DNA of 64,000 nucleotides from Erodium maritimum (Eukaryota > Streptophyta > Magnoliopsida > Geraniales > Geraniaceae), in contig OY997588.1 of NCBI GenBank assembly GCA_963921825.1, positions 51,840,803 to 51,904,802 of the forward strand. The letters are read 5' to 3'. A program made the position numbers and the translations under genes. The notes beneath the pieces were generated by a model. It ran no database searches and was not told where the DNA came from. It saw only the letters and a list, made by a program, of their open reading frames with translations. Below, piece by piece: positions 11,311-21,550 of this stretch (the first letter of the stretch is position 1; each line of letters starts with the position of its first letter).

Positions 11311-11590
11311 ATGAATACGGAATTTATGAAGCGATCAATAATTTAGATTGAAAATAAATATTATTATTTTTTAAATATAATATTAAAAAATCAGATTGAG
11401 ACCGTAAAAAATAATTCTGCAATAAAAAAATATAGATAAGATAGAATTACCAAACCACCCTTTTATTGATTTTTCTATTTTATTTATGGATAATTGAGAC
11501 TGAAAATCTATAGCCATTGGATTCCAATATTCAATGGTTTAGATTTATGTAACATGTAACAAAGTAAGTGTTGATAACACTTGAAAGTGC

Positions 11591-11626
<36 letters not shown>

Positions 11627-11630
<4 letters not shown>

Positions 11631-11885
11631 GCTTTCAGGTACACACCACTCTTAGGATACAAAGGGTGCGGACCATGTAAATCTGCGGAAATGAAATGTA
11701 ATTACAAATTATTTTCTGTAGATTTACATTTCCGATTTACATTTACGTACACTAACCTATTTTTGATTTATAGAAACGGAAATATAATATCTCCAAAATA
11801 AAATGTAATTACATTTTATTTCCGCAGATTTACATGGTCCGCACCGTTTGTATCCTAAGAGTGGTGTGTACCTAAAAGCTTCCCT
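11627..11885. mobile_element. Foldback MITE
   Basis: Two arms of about 75-80 bp are inverted copies. Shared blocks include GCTTT.AGGTACACACCACT, CTTAGGATACAAA and GCGGACCATGTAAATCTG. The centre is short and AT-rich with additional inverted GTAATTACA motifs. Flanks are TA dinucleotide runs, so the target duplication cannot be resolved. The long arms fit a MULE-type MITE. Confidence 0.8.
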
Positions 11886-13054
11886 ATATATATATATATA
11901 ATTTTAAAATCTGTTTTTTATTTCTTCTTTTCATTTTGTAATTTATTTTAAATTAGAAAATCAGTTTTTTAATTTGACATATATATATATAATGTTAAAA
12001 TATGTTTTTTTTAAATCAAATATGTTTTACTTATTATTTTCATTTTTTTCATTTATTTTAAATCAGAAAATCGGTTTTTTACCCAATTTTTAAAAATCAA
12101 ATATGTCTTCCCCGGCGAGCTCGAGACCAGAGGGAAACAATTCACGGTAAGGCAAGGGTTCCGAACACAAACCAGATTGAACCCACCGAATATCAAACCC
12201 AAATCGACCCACCATACAGAAACTCCAAAATGGAAACAATATGATTAAACCCAAAACAGATCAGGCACTACCGTCGCGACAGAGAAGAGAGAGATGCAGT
12301 GTGGGTTCTCTAATTGGATCTAGGCTCGGAGGAGAAGCTCAAACTGAGATCCACCACAAGGTTGACGTTCCTCCGCTAGATCGGAGCTCGAATCTGTAAG
12401 AACACGACCACTGTGGTGTTTCTGCGCTGGAGCACGAGCCCGACATGGCTCAACATCTCCCCCACGGTGGTTCTCGTCTGATTTGATTTTAGAGAGAGAA
12501 AATGAGGGGCGGTTGAGAGATGAATGGGGGCAGAAAAATAGGTTAGGTTAGATGAGGTTGTGGTGTTGAGATGAGGGTGAGGTTGTGGTATTGAGGATGA
12601 GAGCTTTAGATGGAGGGGTTGTGAGAGGAAAGGGGATGAGGATGGGGACATGTGGTTTGAGAGAGAAAATGGGATGGGGATGATTAGGTTTGAGAGAGAA
12701 AGGGGATGTGTTTTTGTTTTTTTAAAAATTTTATTTTTCAAAAAATTGAACAGTAAGGGCTTTTTTGGAATTTTAGAAAAAAATGAATAGTGTACAGACG
12801 AAAAAGTAGATGTGAAGTACCAACGGCGTTACAAAACGTTAGTTCAGGGTAGGTAATTGTTACGACTTAACTTTGGTGTAGTAAAACGTTAAACGCGTAT
12901 AGTTTGGGGTATGTGGATGTAATTTACCTCAAATTAAATAAAATTCAATTCATTCAAGATATCGATTTCTCTACTAATAGACCCGGAAACAAGCATAGCA
13001 TGAGACCTGAATCCACCTCAGAAAATGGATCCCTAAAATCAAACTTTATAATAT
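11886..13054. other. Intervening non-coding sequence
   Basis: AT-rich to about 12100. From 12110 to 12740 the plus strand is rich in GAGAGA and the minus strand in CTCTC, which looks like a leader or promoter fragment on the minus strand. The only long frame (12741-12376, minus) is Ser/Pro/Leu low-complexity and not convincing. At 12830-12900 phrases such as AACGGCGTTACAAAACGTTA hint at an old transposon end. Confidence 0.3.
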
Positions 13055-13478
13055 GGGTAAACTACAAAGGCATACCCTGAAGTTGACACGTTTAACCGAT
13101 GATTACCCTGAAGTTTAAAGTTAACTGATGCATACCCTGAAGTGACGAGTTGTAACTCAAAACCCCTTCTATTAACTAAAATGACGAAAATACCCTTTGT
13201 GATTTTTTTAAATAATTTTTTTAAATACAAATGAAGTTATTTTTTAAATAAAAATGAAGTCATTTGATAAGTAAATATATATATAACAAAAGTAATTTTT
13301 AAATAATTTGTTTAACGTAATTATTGAAGTGTAGTTGAGGGTATTTTCGTCATTTTAGCTGACGGAGGGGTTTTGAGTTACAACTCGTAACTTTAGGGTA
13401 TGCATCAGTTAACTTTAAACTTTAGGGTAATCATCGATTAAACATGACAACTTCAGGGTACGCATTTGTAGTTTACCC
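13055..13478. mobile_element. MULE-type foldback element with phased end boxes
   Basis: Starts GGGTAAACTACAAA and ends with its complement. The arms extend about 150 bp and contain TACCCTGAAG boxes near 13072, 13103 and 13132, spaced about 30 bp apart. It is flanked by TTATAATAT (13046-13054) and TTATAATAG (13479-13487), an 8-of-9 match and the 9-bp size expected for MULEs. There is no coding capacity. Confidence 0.85.
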
Positions 13479-13487
13479 TTATAATAG

Positions 13488-13860
13488 CACAAACCATTGT
13501 TGTTTGAGGGAGGAAGATGAACGATTTTATGGAGGGAGGATTAGTTGAAGAGAACCACTTGCGTTTGAAGCTTAAAGCTCGCAGCTCCGCCGCCCCTACC
13601 TCGTCGTTGTGGACTTCTCTCGCCACCCAGAGCTCGCTAACTAGAGCTTTCAACGGCGTCGGCGCTTAAAAACCAAAATCAAATAGTTTTCTTTCCAGAT
13701 CTAGAACCGAGCTTCAACACGTTTAGTTTGTGCGAAATCGAGAGTGGACGACAACGACGGCTCACACGGCGGACTCTAGAGCGTGAAGGATCTAGACGGA
13801 GAGCTCTAGAAGGATGAAGAAGATGAAAGGAAAGGTTTTGTTTTTGAACGTGAGATGAGT
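13488..13860. other. Unassigned spacer between two MULEs
   Basis: A moderately GC-rich stretch at 13520-13850 holds a short minus-strand frame of 66 codons with no recognised motif. The target duplication of the next element (CTAGATATGTA) starts at 13861. Confidence 0.35.
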
Positions 13861-14149
13861 CTAGATATGTAGGCCTTATTACCCAAATGGCCTTATTATG
13901 GGAAAGTGTTACGATGATAGACCTCGTAATTTACCTTCACTTATTTCTTTTCTTTTTGTATGATAAAATTATAAGATTACCTATATACCCTTTCCACACT
14001 TAGAAGTTAGATCCCAGAAGCTTTGTTTTTTTTCCTCTTTATCCACGTGGCTTTAACTTTCCCTCCCAAAGGATCAATCGGGTCGTGGGGCAGATATGAG
14101 TTCGGGTTTTAAACCAAATCTGGGTCGTGGGCCAGGTTTCGGGTCAAAT

Positions 14150-14655
14150 TTCGTCGAACCCAAGAATATGCTAGGTAACCTAGCTACTTACCACTAGGCT
14201 ATGTGATATTTTTTATTGTATGAATACCCAATAATATTTATTTATTGGTTTTCAGTAGTACTGAAAACAAAAATATATACACTTTTTGAATATAATGGGA
14301 TTCAAAACAAGGTGTAGCCCAAGCCAGATGAGACCCTTACCATTGGGCTACGTTGCATTTTGTTTTTATGTGAATACCAAATAATAATATATTTATTGAT
14401 TTTCATTGGAACTGACAACAAAAATATATACACTTTTTGGATGTAGTGGGATTCGAACTCAGGAGTATCTAGATTTTAGTTACTTACCACTATGTTATGT
14501 GGTATTTTGTTGTTATATGAATACCCAATAATATTTATTTATTGGTTTTCAGTGGAACTGAAAACAAAAATATATAGATTTTTTTGGATATAATAGGATT
14601 CAAACCCAGGTGTAGCCCAAATTAGATGAACCTTTACCACTAAGCTAAGTGAGCT
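14150..14655 (-). repeat. Tandem array of four tRNA-like (SINE-like) heads
   Basis: On the minus strand four units each carry an A-box-like TAGC..AGTGGTAAG (near 14645, 14492, 14344, 14194). Each is followed about 35-45 bp later by a B-box-like GGTTCGAATCC variant (near 14605, 14457, 14305, 14158). The unit length is about 145-155 bp. Between heads lies an AT-rich spacer with TTTTCAGT and its complement ACTGAAAA. The heads look like internal polymerase III promoters of a tRNA-derived SINE, but no poly-A tails or target duplications separate them, so the array looks amplified in tandem. Confidence 0.6.
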
Positions 14656-16756
14656 TATAGTAAGAATGTCAAAAATATGCTTATGTTGTTTAAGTTGTGG
14701 AATATCGACTTGTCCGTTCTAGAAATTTATTTCCTGATCCTCATACTGCCATAGGAATTATTTTCCACACCCTCAAACTGCTCTAAAAAATTTCAATCAG
14801 ATCTACAACTAGTACTCGACCTGAAGTAAATTTACATGTCCTGTTTATGGATATAAAAATTATGTATCAAAAAAGAAATCAGATTTGGACATTCTTATAC
14901 GGATCTATAGATTTTTTTGTTACATCGGAAAAATATTTTCCATACCTATTTTGAGCATCCACAAACACACTAGAATTAAGTCTATTGTTTGACACAAAGT
15001 GAACATAAACATAAGTTATATAACATTGATACCATAGATCGGTAAATATATGAGTTACACATCATTAGAACCTTCATTGGACCCAAAATCCTATTCGTCG
15101 CCTCCTCTTACATGGACCTCCAACACATCGTCACCACCTTCATTGTAAGAACCGCTCCCGGTCAACGCCAGTCAAACCTGCGAAAAACAGGAAAATCTAA
15201 ATTTTTTATGACAGACACTTAATTGAACCTAAAATTTGACCCCGAGGGTCATACCAGACTTAAGTTGACCCCGATATCGACCAAAGTGAATTCCGGGGGA
15301 CTCAGGGCAACTTTCTGACCAATTTGGGAAAGTTGACTTTTTGTTGGAAAAGTCAACCGAGCGACGTTTTGTTCCATTCGAGGTCCGTTTTGGATCCAAA
15401 AAGCTTAGTCGTCATCGCAGAGGTCTTAGTTGAGCCGTTTCCTTGTAGTCCGTGAAGTTTCATGATTTCTTGGAAAAAGTGCCCGTTCGGGGCCCGAGAC
15501 GGCCGAATTTCGCGAATCTGACTGAAAATATCTAGGAGATATTTTCCAAAAAGGCATAAGACCCACATGACACTTGTCATGAATGTGGTGGAAGGAAAAA
15601 GGGAGGACAACTTTACCCTTGACTTTAAAGAAAAGACAAAATGAAAAAGGGGGTATTTTGGTCTTTTTTCTATGTGTTAGTTTTTGAAAAAAATACAAAG
15701 ATGAGAGATGGAGGTGTGTTCGGCCACTTTGTGAAAATAGGAGAGGTTTTTAGAGAGAGAAAAGGCAAGGGAAGAAGGAGAGAAAAGTGAAGGAGTTTGT
15801 TAAGGTTTTGCCATTTCTCGATCATCCGTCCGGTGGATCGTCTCAACGATAAAAGAATCGAGTTCACATCAACATTCTCTACGGTGAGCACCTAACCGAT
15901 TTTCGTTTTGGTACGTTTTAATTTTAGGGTTTGAGTTTAAATGGTTTAAATTTGGTTGAGTTAAGGTGTGGGGTTCGTTAGGAATGTTTTGGGGCGAAAA
16001 GGAACATTTTTCGTTGTGGCCGTGTGGGGCCAACTTGGTCGGGCCTCGGGTTTTTCGTGTTCGGGTGGTCTTGGATGATCCCCGAGTCGATAATTCACAC
16101 CCGGAACGAATTATGGAATTAAATTGTAAAAGTTGTAATTGACAGGTTTAGAAACTTTAAACGCGAATTAAATTGCTCGGGAGTCGGAAATTGATTATGT
16201 CGATTGCGTTGGAACCCTTGAATTATTCTAAGACCGTAGAAACAAAAAAGAGAATTTTCGTAGCCCCGGAAGGACGTTTTCTAATCCCGGGCATATTCGC
16301 CGGGTCGGGCGAAACGGGCCTTTCCGGGCCCATTATCGACAATGTCGAGTAATTGGGAAGTTTGGGAGTGATCGACATTGTCGGGGTTGAGTTTGGGCGT
16401 CAAATTCATTAAAATTCAGCTTTGTCTGCAAACTTAAAAAGTGTTTTAATTGTGATCTTGTTAGATCGTGTCGAGGACCGCGGAAATGGAAAGCTAGGCG
16501 AGTGATCGTGCGCACGCCGGAGCTTGGTTGTGAGCTTGTGGGAACACATTACGAGGTAGGGAAAAGTAGCCGGATCTCGGCCCTCACTAGGGAAAGTTAA
16601 CAGTAGAATTGCATGTGACACCGGGGTGTCGTGGGTTAAGTAGGTTTATCGAATATTAGAAAGGTAGGCGACACCGGGTAGTGTCGTATGATACGGGAAC
16701 TTATCGAACATCAGAAATGCATGTGACACTTAGTAGTGCCGTAGGAGCAGTGAACT

Positions 16757-16925
16757 TATTGATATTAGAATTACTGGAGGCATATGACCATGCCCGGAGG
16801 TTGATTGTGAAACTGTTGATATTAGAAGTACTGGAGGCATATGGCCATGCCCGGAGGTTGATTGTGAAACTGTTGATATTAGAACTGCTGGAGGCATTGG
16901 TTATGTCCGGAGGTTGATTGTGTAA
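16757..16925 (+). repeat. 57-bp tandem repeat in LTR copy A, three units
   Basis: Three near-identical units containing GGAGGCAT and CCCGGAGGTTGATTGTG. Other copies of this LTR family hold a single unit at the same place, so the block expanded in this copy. Confidence 0.85.
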
Positions 16926-17420
16926 TTTGTGTCTTGGGTGGCCATGAGGGCCCGTACTTTACTACTGTGTCTTGGGTGGCCATGAGGGCCCGTACTTTAC
17001 TATTGTGTCTTGGGTGGCCATGAGAGCCCGTGCTTTACTGTTGTGTCTTGGGTGGCCATGAGAGCCCGTGTTTTACTGTTGGTGTCTTGGGAGGCCATGA
17101 GTGCCCGTGGGGTTGTTGAGCCCGTGAGTTACTGTCTGTGTGTCTTGGGAGGCCGTGAGTGCCCGTGGGGTTGTTGAGCCCGTGAGTTACTGTTGGTGTG
17201 TCTTGGGAGTCCGTGAGTGCCCGTGGGGTTGTTGAGCCCGTGAGTTACTATTGGTGTGTCTTGGGAGGCCGTGAGTGCCCGTGGGGCTGTTGAGCCCGTG
17301 AGTTACTGTTGGTGTGTCTAGGGAGGCCGTGAGTGCCCGTGGGGTTGTTGAGTCCATGTTTTACTGTTGGTGTCATGGGTGGCCATGAGTGCCTGTGGAG
17401 TGTTGAACCTGTGTTGTTGC
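16926..17420 (+). repeat. LTR minisatellite (GGCCATGAGTGCCCGTG type)
   Basis: About a dozen units based on GTGTCTTGGGTGGCCATGAG followed by GCCCGTG. Early units are about 35 bp and later ones about 55 bp with an inserted GGGGTTGTTGAGCCCGTG. The same array recurs at the same LTR position in the other copies, with different unit numbers. Confidence 0.9.
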
Positions 17421-17494
17421 TGTTTGTTGAACTTTGCTTGTGATTGTGATTGTGGTTACCTGATATTGGAAACCCGACTTTGTGTCGGGGAAGT

Positions 17495-17770
17495 TGCGTG
17501 GTGTGGCTAGCCTCCCGACTGGGATCGGGAGAAGGATTGCGAGGTTGGTGGTGTGGCTAGTCACCCGACTGAGATCGGGGTAGGGGAGAGGTTGTGGGCT
17601 AGCCTCCCGGCTGTGTGTCGGGAGAAGTTTCGTGCTTTGCGCGGGTGTCGCTAGTCACCCGACTGAGATCGGGGGTAGGGGAGAGGTTGTGGGCTAGCCT
17701 TCCGACTAAGATCGGGAGAAGTTGCGCGGCAGGTCGACCGCCTGACCTGACTGGGATCGGTAAAGGGCGA
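17495..17770 (+). repeat. Short GC-rich repeat block in LTR copy A
   Basis: Repeats of GGCTAGCCTCCCGACT and GATCGGGAGAAG, four to five diverged units. The same motif occurs in copies B, E and F. Confidence 0.7.
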
Positions 17771-18040
17771 GAGAGAGATGGGTTATTGAGCAGCTGGCGT
17801 GCGATCCTTTGTGATCTTGGGTGTTGCGTGATTGTCTGTCGTGTCTTTGGAGGAGGTCGTCAATCGTTGTGTCGGGTCTACATTACGTGTCCGAGTGTTA
17901 AATCGGTTAAGGAAAGTAACAGTGTGTGTGTGTCGGTCGGGTTACTTGAGTTGGGGATAGTGATCCCCGGTGTTTGGGTTGTGTTGGTGTTACCGGCATT
18001 GTCTGCTAAGTATGCCGTAGTCAGTCTGTTATCCGTGGTG

Positions 18041-18060
18041 GTGAGCGAACGCTCACCCCT
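18041..18060 (+). promoter_or_regulatory. Conserved hairpin in the LTR 3' part (copy A)
   Basis: GGTGAGCGAACGCTCACC is a perfect inverted repeat. It is followed by CCTAGCTGCTTTTCCTACAG, a pyrimidine tract with a splice-acceptor-like end. The same hairpin occurs in copies B, D, E and F, and a diverged form occurs in copy C. It is probably an RNA structure of the transcribed LTR. Confidence 0.55.
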
Positions 18061-19671
18061 AGCTGCTTTTCCTACAGGTACTGTTCGCGGGACGGACTAG
18101 GTGAGCTCTCGAAGCTTGAAGAGCTAGGAGCGGGGGTCCGGGTTTACTTTTGAGTCTAGCGACGTACACTTGTATTTTGTCCGCTTGTGGGACGTACTTT
18201 TGAGTTGTAAACTATTCTTTTGATGAACAAATGGGTGGTTTTAAAGTGATTTATTTAAAATGTCTGAAATGTTTTATTGTTTTAAAAAGTTCGCGTTCCG
18301 AGTTCGGTTTTACTGAAATTGGGGCGTGACATTCATGGACCTCCTCTTTGTCACCACCTTTCGGGTTTTTTTCTAGGTCTTCCTCGTCGACCTCTTCCTC
18401 GCCGATTCGAGGTAGAGGACGACGAGGAGGATGTTGGCGAGGAAGAGGTTCTAAGTCAACCATCTAAAAAGGTTCTAAGTCAACCGACGAGGAGGATGTC
18501 GGCGAGGAAGATGACGTCGACCTCTTCCTCGCCGATTGAAGTCAAACTTGAATGGTTCTAAGTCAACCATCTAAAAATTTGTTTTTGTTGATTTTGTAAA
18601 GTTTCGAAGGATATTCAAACTTTAGTAGAATTGGTTAATTCAAACTTTTTTTTACGTGAAATATGAATGAACGCCAATTTCAATGTTCAGTACCTTATAC
18701 TCTTGTTTTTGAGAAATAACAATTCTGTTCTTCTTGTGTCTTTTATCTGATAATTTGGAAAATTTATACTAGGACGAGTAGAATTTTCATAGATCTTCAA
18801 TTTATTTTACAGTTGGGATAATTATTATGGGCCTAAATGTCCAGATTTAAGTGCTAGTCAGAAAAATTCATTTTAGATCGGCACCTAGATCGAATGAAAA
18901 CATCAAAGGATCGACATTCAGATCTGGCTACCTCTCTCATCAGATCCGGGAGACGGACAATAACTGCTATAATCTTAAGAACACAAAATCATGAAATATA
19001 TGTCCAAATGTAGTTCAAATAAGTAATTCAATAGCTCGACAAATCAACAAATTGATATTTCGAGTGATTTTAAGTAGAGATTGTTGGTCCAATTTATAAT
19101 TGCAGCTTCATCAATTAATTAACGACATGCATTTTTTGGCGGGAAGACTAAAATGGAGGTGACTTGGATGATGATTGATGAGTGTAATTGTGTCCTAGTT
19201 AATTTGACCATTTCCCCCTATATTTATACCTAGTTTGTGTCTCGTTTTTATATTTTTAGCGTTTAGTAATAACTGCACATAACCTCGTTCTTGGTTGATA
19301 TTTTTCAAGTGTTCAAAATATATTAATGATTGGTCTTTTTTTGTAGGCCTCGAAAAAAGAAAATTATTGGCGAAAGAACGAAATAAATCGGAGCTAAATC
19401 GGAGTAGATATGAGGGAAATAGTGAAAATAACATTAAAAATGAAGGAGCGAACCAGAGCGCGCCACATGACGCGTTGACCTGATCAACACCATCTCTTTC
19501 TTCTCATTCTCTTTTTATTTAAAAAAAAATTAATAGTCAAAGGGTGAGGTTGGAATTAAGAAACTTTCATTAAAGAGGAGGCTAGTTTGGTGAGAGTATT
19601 GAATGTTGAGGCCATTTTAGTTAGACTTAAAGAAAATAAGGCCATTTGGGTAATAAGGCCCTAGATATGTA

Positions 19672-19992
19672 TTTTTTTATGATGTGTGATATTTTTTAGT
19701 TAATTAATTTATAATTATTAATTAATTTTATTTGTTATTAAAGAAGGGTGAAGTGTTAATTTCCCATATACAATTTCTAGGGTTAAAATATGAGAGGGTA
19801 AAATGGTATTTTTACTCATCACTAACTGATATGTGGTGTCACATGTTTTTAATCTTCAATAAAAAAATCGTGAACCGAACAAAAGGATATTAAATTGGTC
19901 ATTTTCAAATATGTGAGACCTTAATATCCGTAGATCAAATAAAGGGGTACCAAAAGATATGTGAAATCCAGAAAAATCAATATATTGAGTTG
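19672..19992. other. AT-rich spacer
   Basis: AT-rich sequence between two MULE insertions. No gene seen. Confidence 0.6.
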
Positions 19993-20001
19993 TATTATGT
20001 A

Positions 20002-21546
20002 GGGATAATTCCATTTTAGTACCCTAAAACTTACGAATTTCGTTTTTAGTACCCTAAATGTTTTTTGTGCCACCTGAGTACCCTAAATCTTCATTTATTC
20101 CACTTTAGTACCCAACGTTAACTTTCCATCCATTTTTGGATGGAAAATCACCATGTGCCAGGCACACGACTATGTCTTTTTTAAAAAAAATACCCAAACT
20201 ACCCTTGAATAATTTAAAACCCTAATTTATATGCTATTTAATTTCATATTCAAGCCCCCTTTCTCTCTACTGTTTCAGATCCGGAAGCCGATGCGGTGGA
20301 GGTAGAAAAGGGCGGGCTTGAGCTGGTCGGGGACGCTGGAGACGAGGAGCCTAGGGCACTTGTTGAAGACCCTCCAGAAGTTGGTTTCGGGGACTTTGAG
20401 GTCATCATGGAGGAAATCGAAGATGGGGGCGAGGTCGGATTTGATGTGGGAGGTGAGGATTCTAGGGAACATGCCGAAGATCCTGGGGAGGCCATCCTGG
20501 CGGAGGCCCTTGGATTGGAGGACGACGATGGTGGACTCGATGAAGGGGAGGGTGACGGCGTGGAGGGTAGGGTTGAGGGCTAAGGCCTTGCCGACATCGA
20601 CGCCCATGATTTCGAGGCAGAGGATCTTCTCTTTGATCTGGGAGGACAAGTTCAGGTGGGCCTTGGAGAAGAGGGGGTGCTTCTCCAGCAGACTGGTTTT
20701 GGACTTCGCCGATAACGTGGTGATGGGGGTGTTTAGTTATTGTGAAATTGAAGGAATCGTGTGAGAAAAACAGATAAAACGTATTTGTGCATGTGAAGAA
20801 TTGTTCCTTTGTGCTTGATTCTCAAAAGTAGATCTCAAGTGTTGGAGCTTCAGATCCCTTTCTGATTTGTTTTTTGTTTGAAATTCTGGTATAGAGATCG
20901 GAGATCAATGGATTCAAGTTAATGTATTTGGATTGATTGCTGTAATTTTGGACAAATGATTGCCGCAAAGGGTTATGGGTAGTAAATTTAAAAAAAAATA
21001 TTGAATTTTAACAAAAATGAAAATGATTTTTATAAATAAAACTATTTTTAAATAAAAACTGAATTTTCAAAAATAAAAATGATTTTTTAAAATAAATAAA
21101 ACTGTTTGTAAATAAAAGTTGATTTTTAAAAGATAAAAATTAATTTTTAAACAAAAATTAATTTTTAAAACAAATAAAATCTATTTTTATATATATTCTA
21201 AAATAAAATCAGATATATATATATTAAAATAAAATATAATTTATATGAATATTTGAAAAATATATGAATTAAATAAATAAGAAAGAATTAAATAAATAAT
21301 AGAAAAATATTTAATACATAGTATTTTGGACAATGGCAATTTTTTGAAAATTTGATGTAACATGAGGGGTATTTTGGACATTTTATGTTCATTGAAAGGA
21401 AAGTTAACAATATTGGATGGAAAATCAGACGTTGGGTACTAAAGTGGAATAAATGAAGATTTAGGGTACTGAGGTAGCCCAAAAAAACATTTAGGATACT
21501 AAAAACGAAATCCGAAAATTGTAGGGTACTAAAATGGAATTATCCC
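20002..21546. mobile_element. Pack-MULE carrying an mTERF fragment
   Basis: Starts GGGATAATTCCATTTTAGTA and ends with its complement. The inverted arms are about 160-180 bp. Each arm carries AGTACCC boxes at about 30-bp spacing (left arm 20018, 20048, 20077, 20107). It is flanked by TATTATGTA at 19993-20001 and 21547-21555, a perfect 9-bp duplication. The interior holds a host gene fragment (mTERF) and AT-rich filler, with no transposase. This is the definition of a Pack-MULE. Confidence 0.92.
20275..20736 (-). pseudogene. mTERF-family gene fragment captured by a MULE
   Basis: An open minus-strand stretch of about 150 codons contains LSAKSKTSLLEKHPLFSKAH, then KEKILCLEIMGVDVGKAL, RIFGMFPRILTSHIKSDLAP and NKCPRLLVSSVPDQLKPALF. 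These are successive helical mTERF repeats with the typical Pro and Leu spacing (about P-x-L/I-L). mTERF proteins bind nucleic acid in plastids or mitochondria. The fragment has no transit peptide, lacks the C-terminal repeats of the family (usually 280-500 residues in all) and ends abruptly after YLHRIGF. It is uninterrupted by stops, which indicates recent capture. Its strand is opposite to the numbering of the host element, and I see no promoter for it. The closest plant paralogue cannot be assigned without a search. Confidence 0.9.
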
Positions 21547-21550
21547 TATT

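Larger units (their letters stand above)
15144..18331 (+). mobile_element. Solo LTR, 3.2 kb (long-LTR family, copy A)
   Basis: Starts TGTAAGAACC and ends GGGGCGTGACA. Flanked by TTCAT at 15139-15143 and 18332-18336, a perfect 5-bp target duplication, so this is a solo LTR left by recombination between the two ends of a retrotransposon. It is probably Ty3/gypsy by LTR length, but no internal region is present to prove it. It contains three tandem-repeat blocks and the hairpin near its 3' end. Frames inside it are not genes. It lies inside the MULE at 13872-19660 and is therefore younger than that insertion. Confidence 0.9.
13872..19660. mobile_element. Non-autonomous MULE with 11-bp target duplication
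   Basis: Both ends carry the same 26-bp inverted repeat, beginning GGCCTTATTACCCAAATGGC, identical over its whole length. The element is flanked by CTAGATATGTA at 13861-13871 and 19661-19671, a perfect 11-bp duplication. Without the solo LTR inside (15144-18331) and its duplicated target it is about 2.6 kb. It has no transposase. Its ends and right subterminal region resemble those of the MuDR-like element at 6.7 kb, so that transposase family is the likely mobiliser. Cargo includes the tRNA-like array and, at 18332-18560, a short Asp/Glu-codon repeat stretch of unknown origin. Confidence 0.9.

Noticed and set aside
14150-14655. Genuine tRNA genes
   Set aside because: Box motifs are present but no full cloverleaf, anticodon arm or acceptor stem is evident; treated as tRNA-derived repeat.
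16926-17420. CRISPR array
   Set aside because: Direct repeats have no unique spacers, vary in length and sit in a plant LTR.
20250-20583. Other frames over the mTERF fragment (acidic plus-strand frame and Ser-rich minus frame)
   Set aside because: Shadow frames of the mTERF coding strand.
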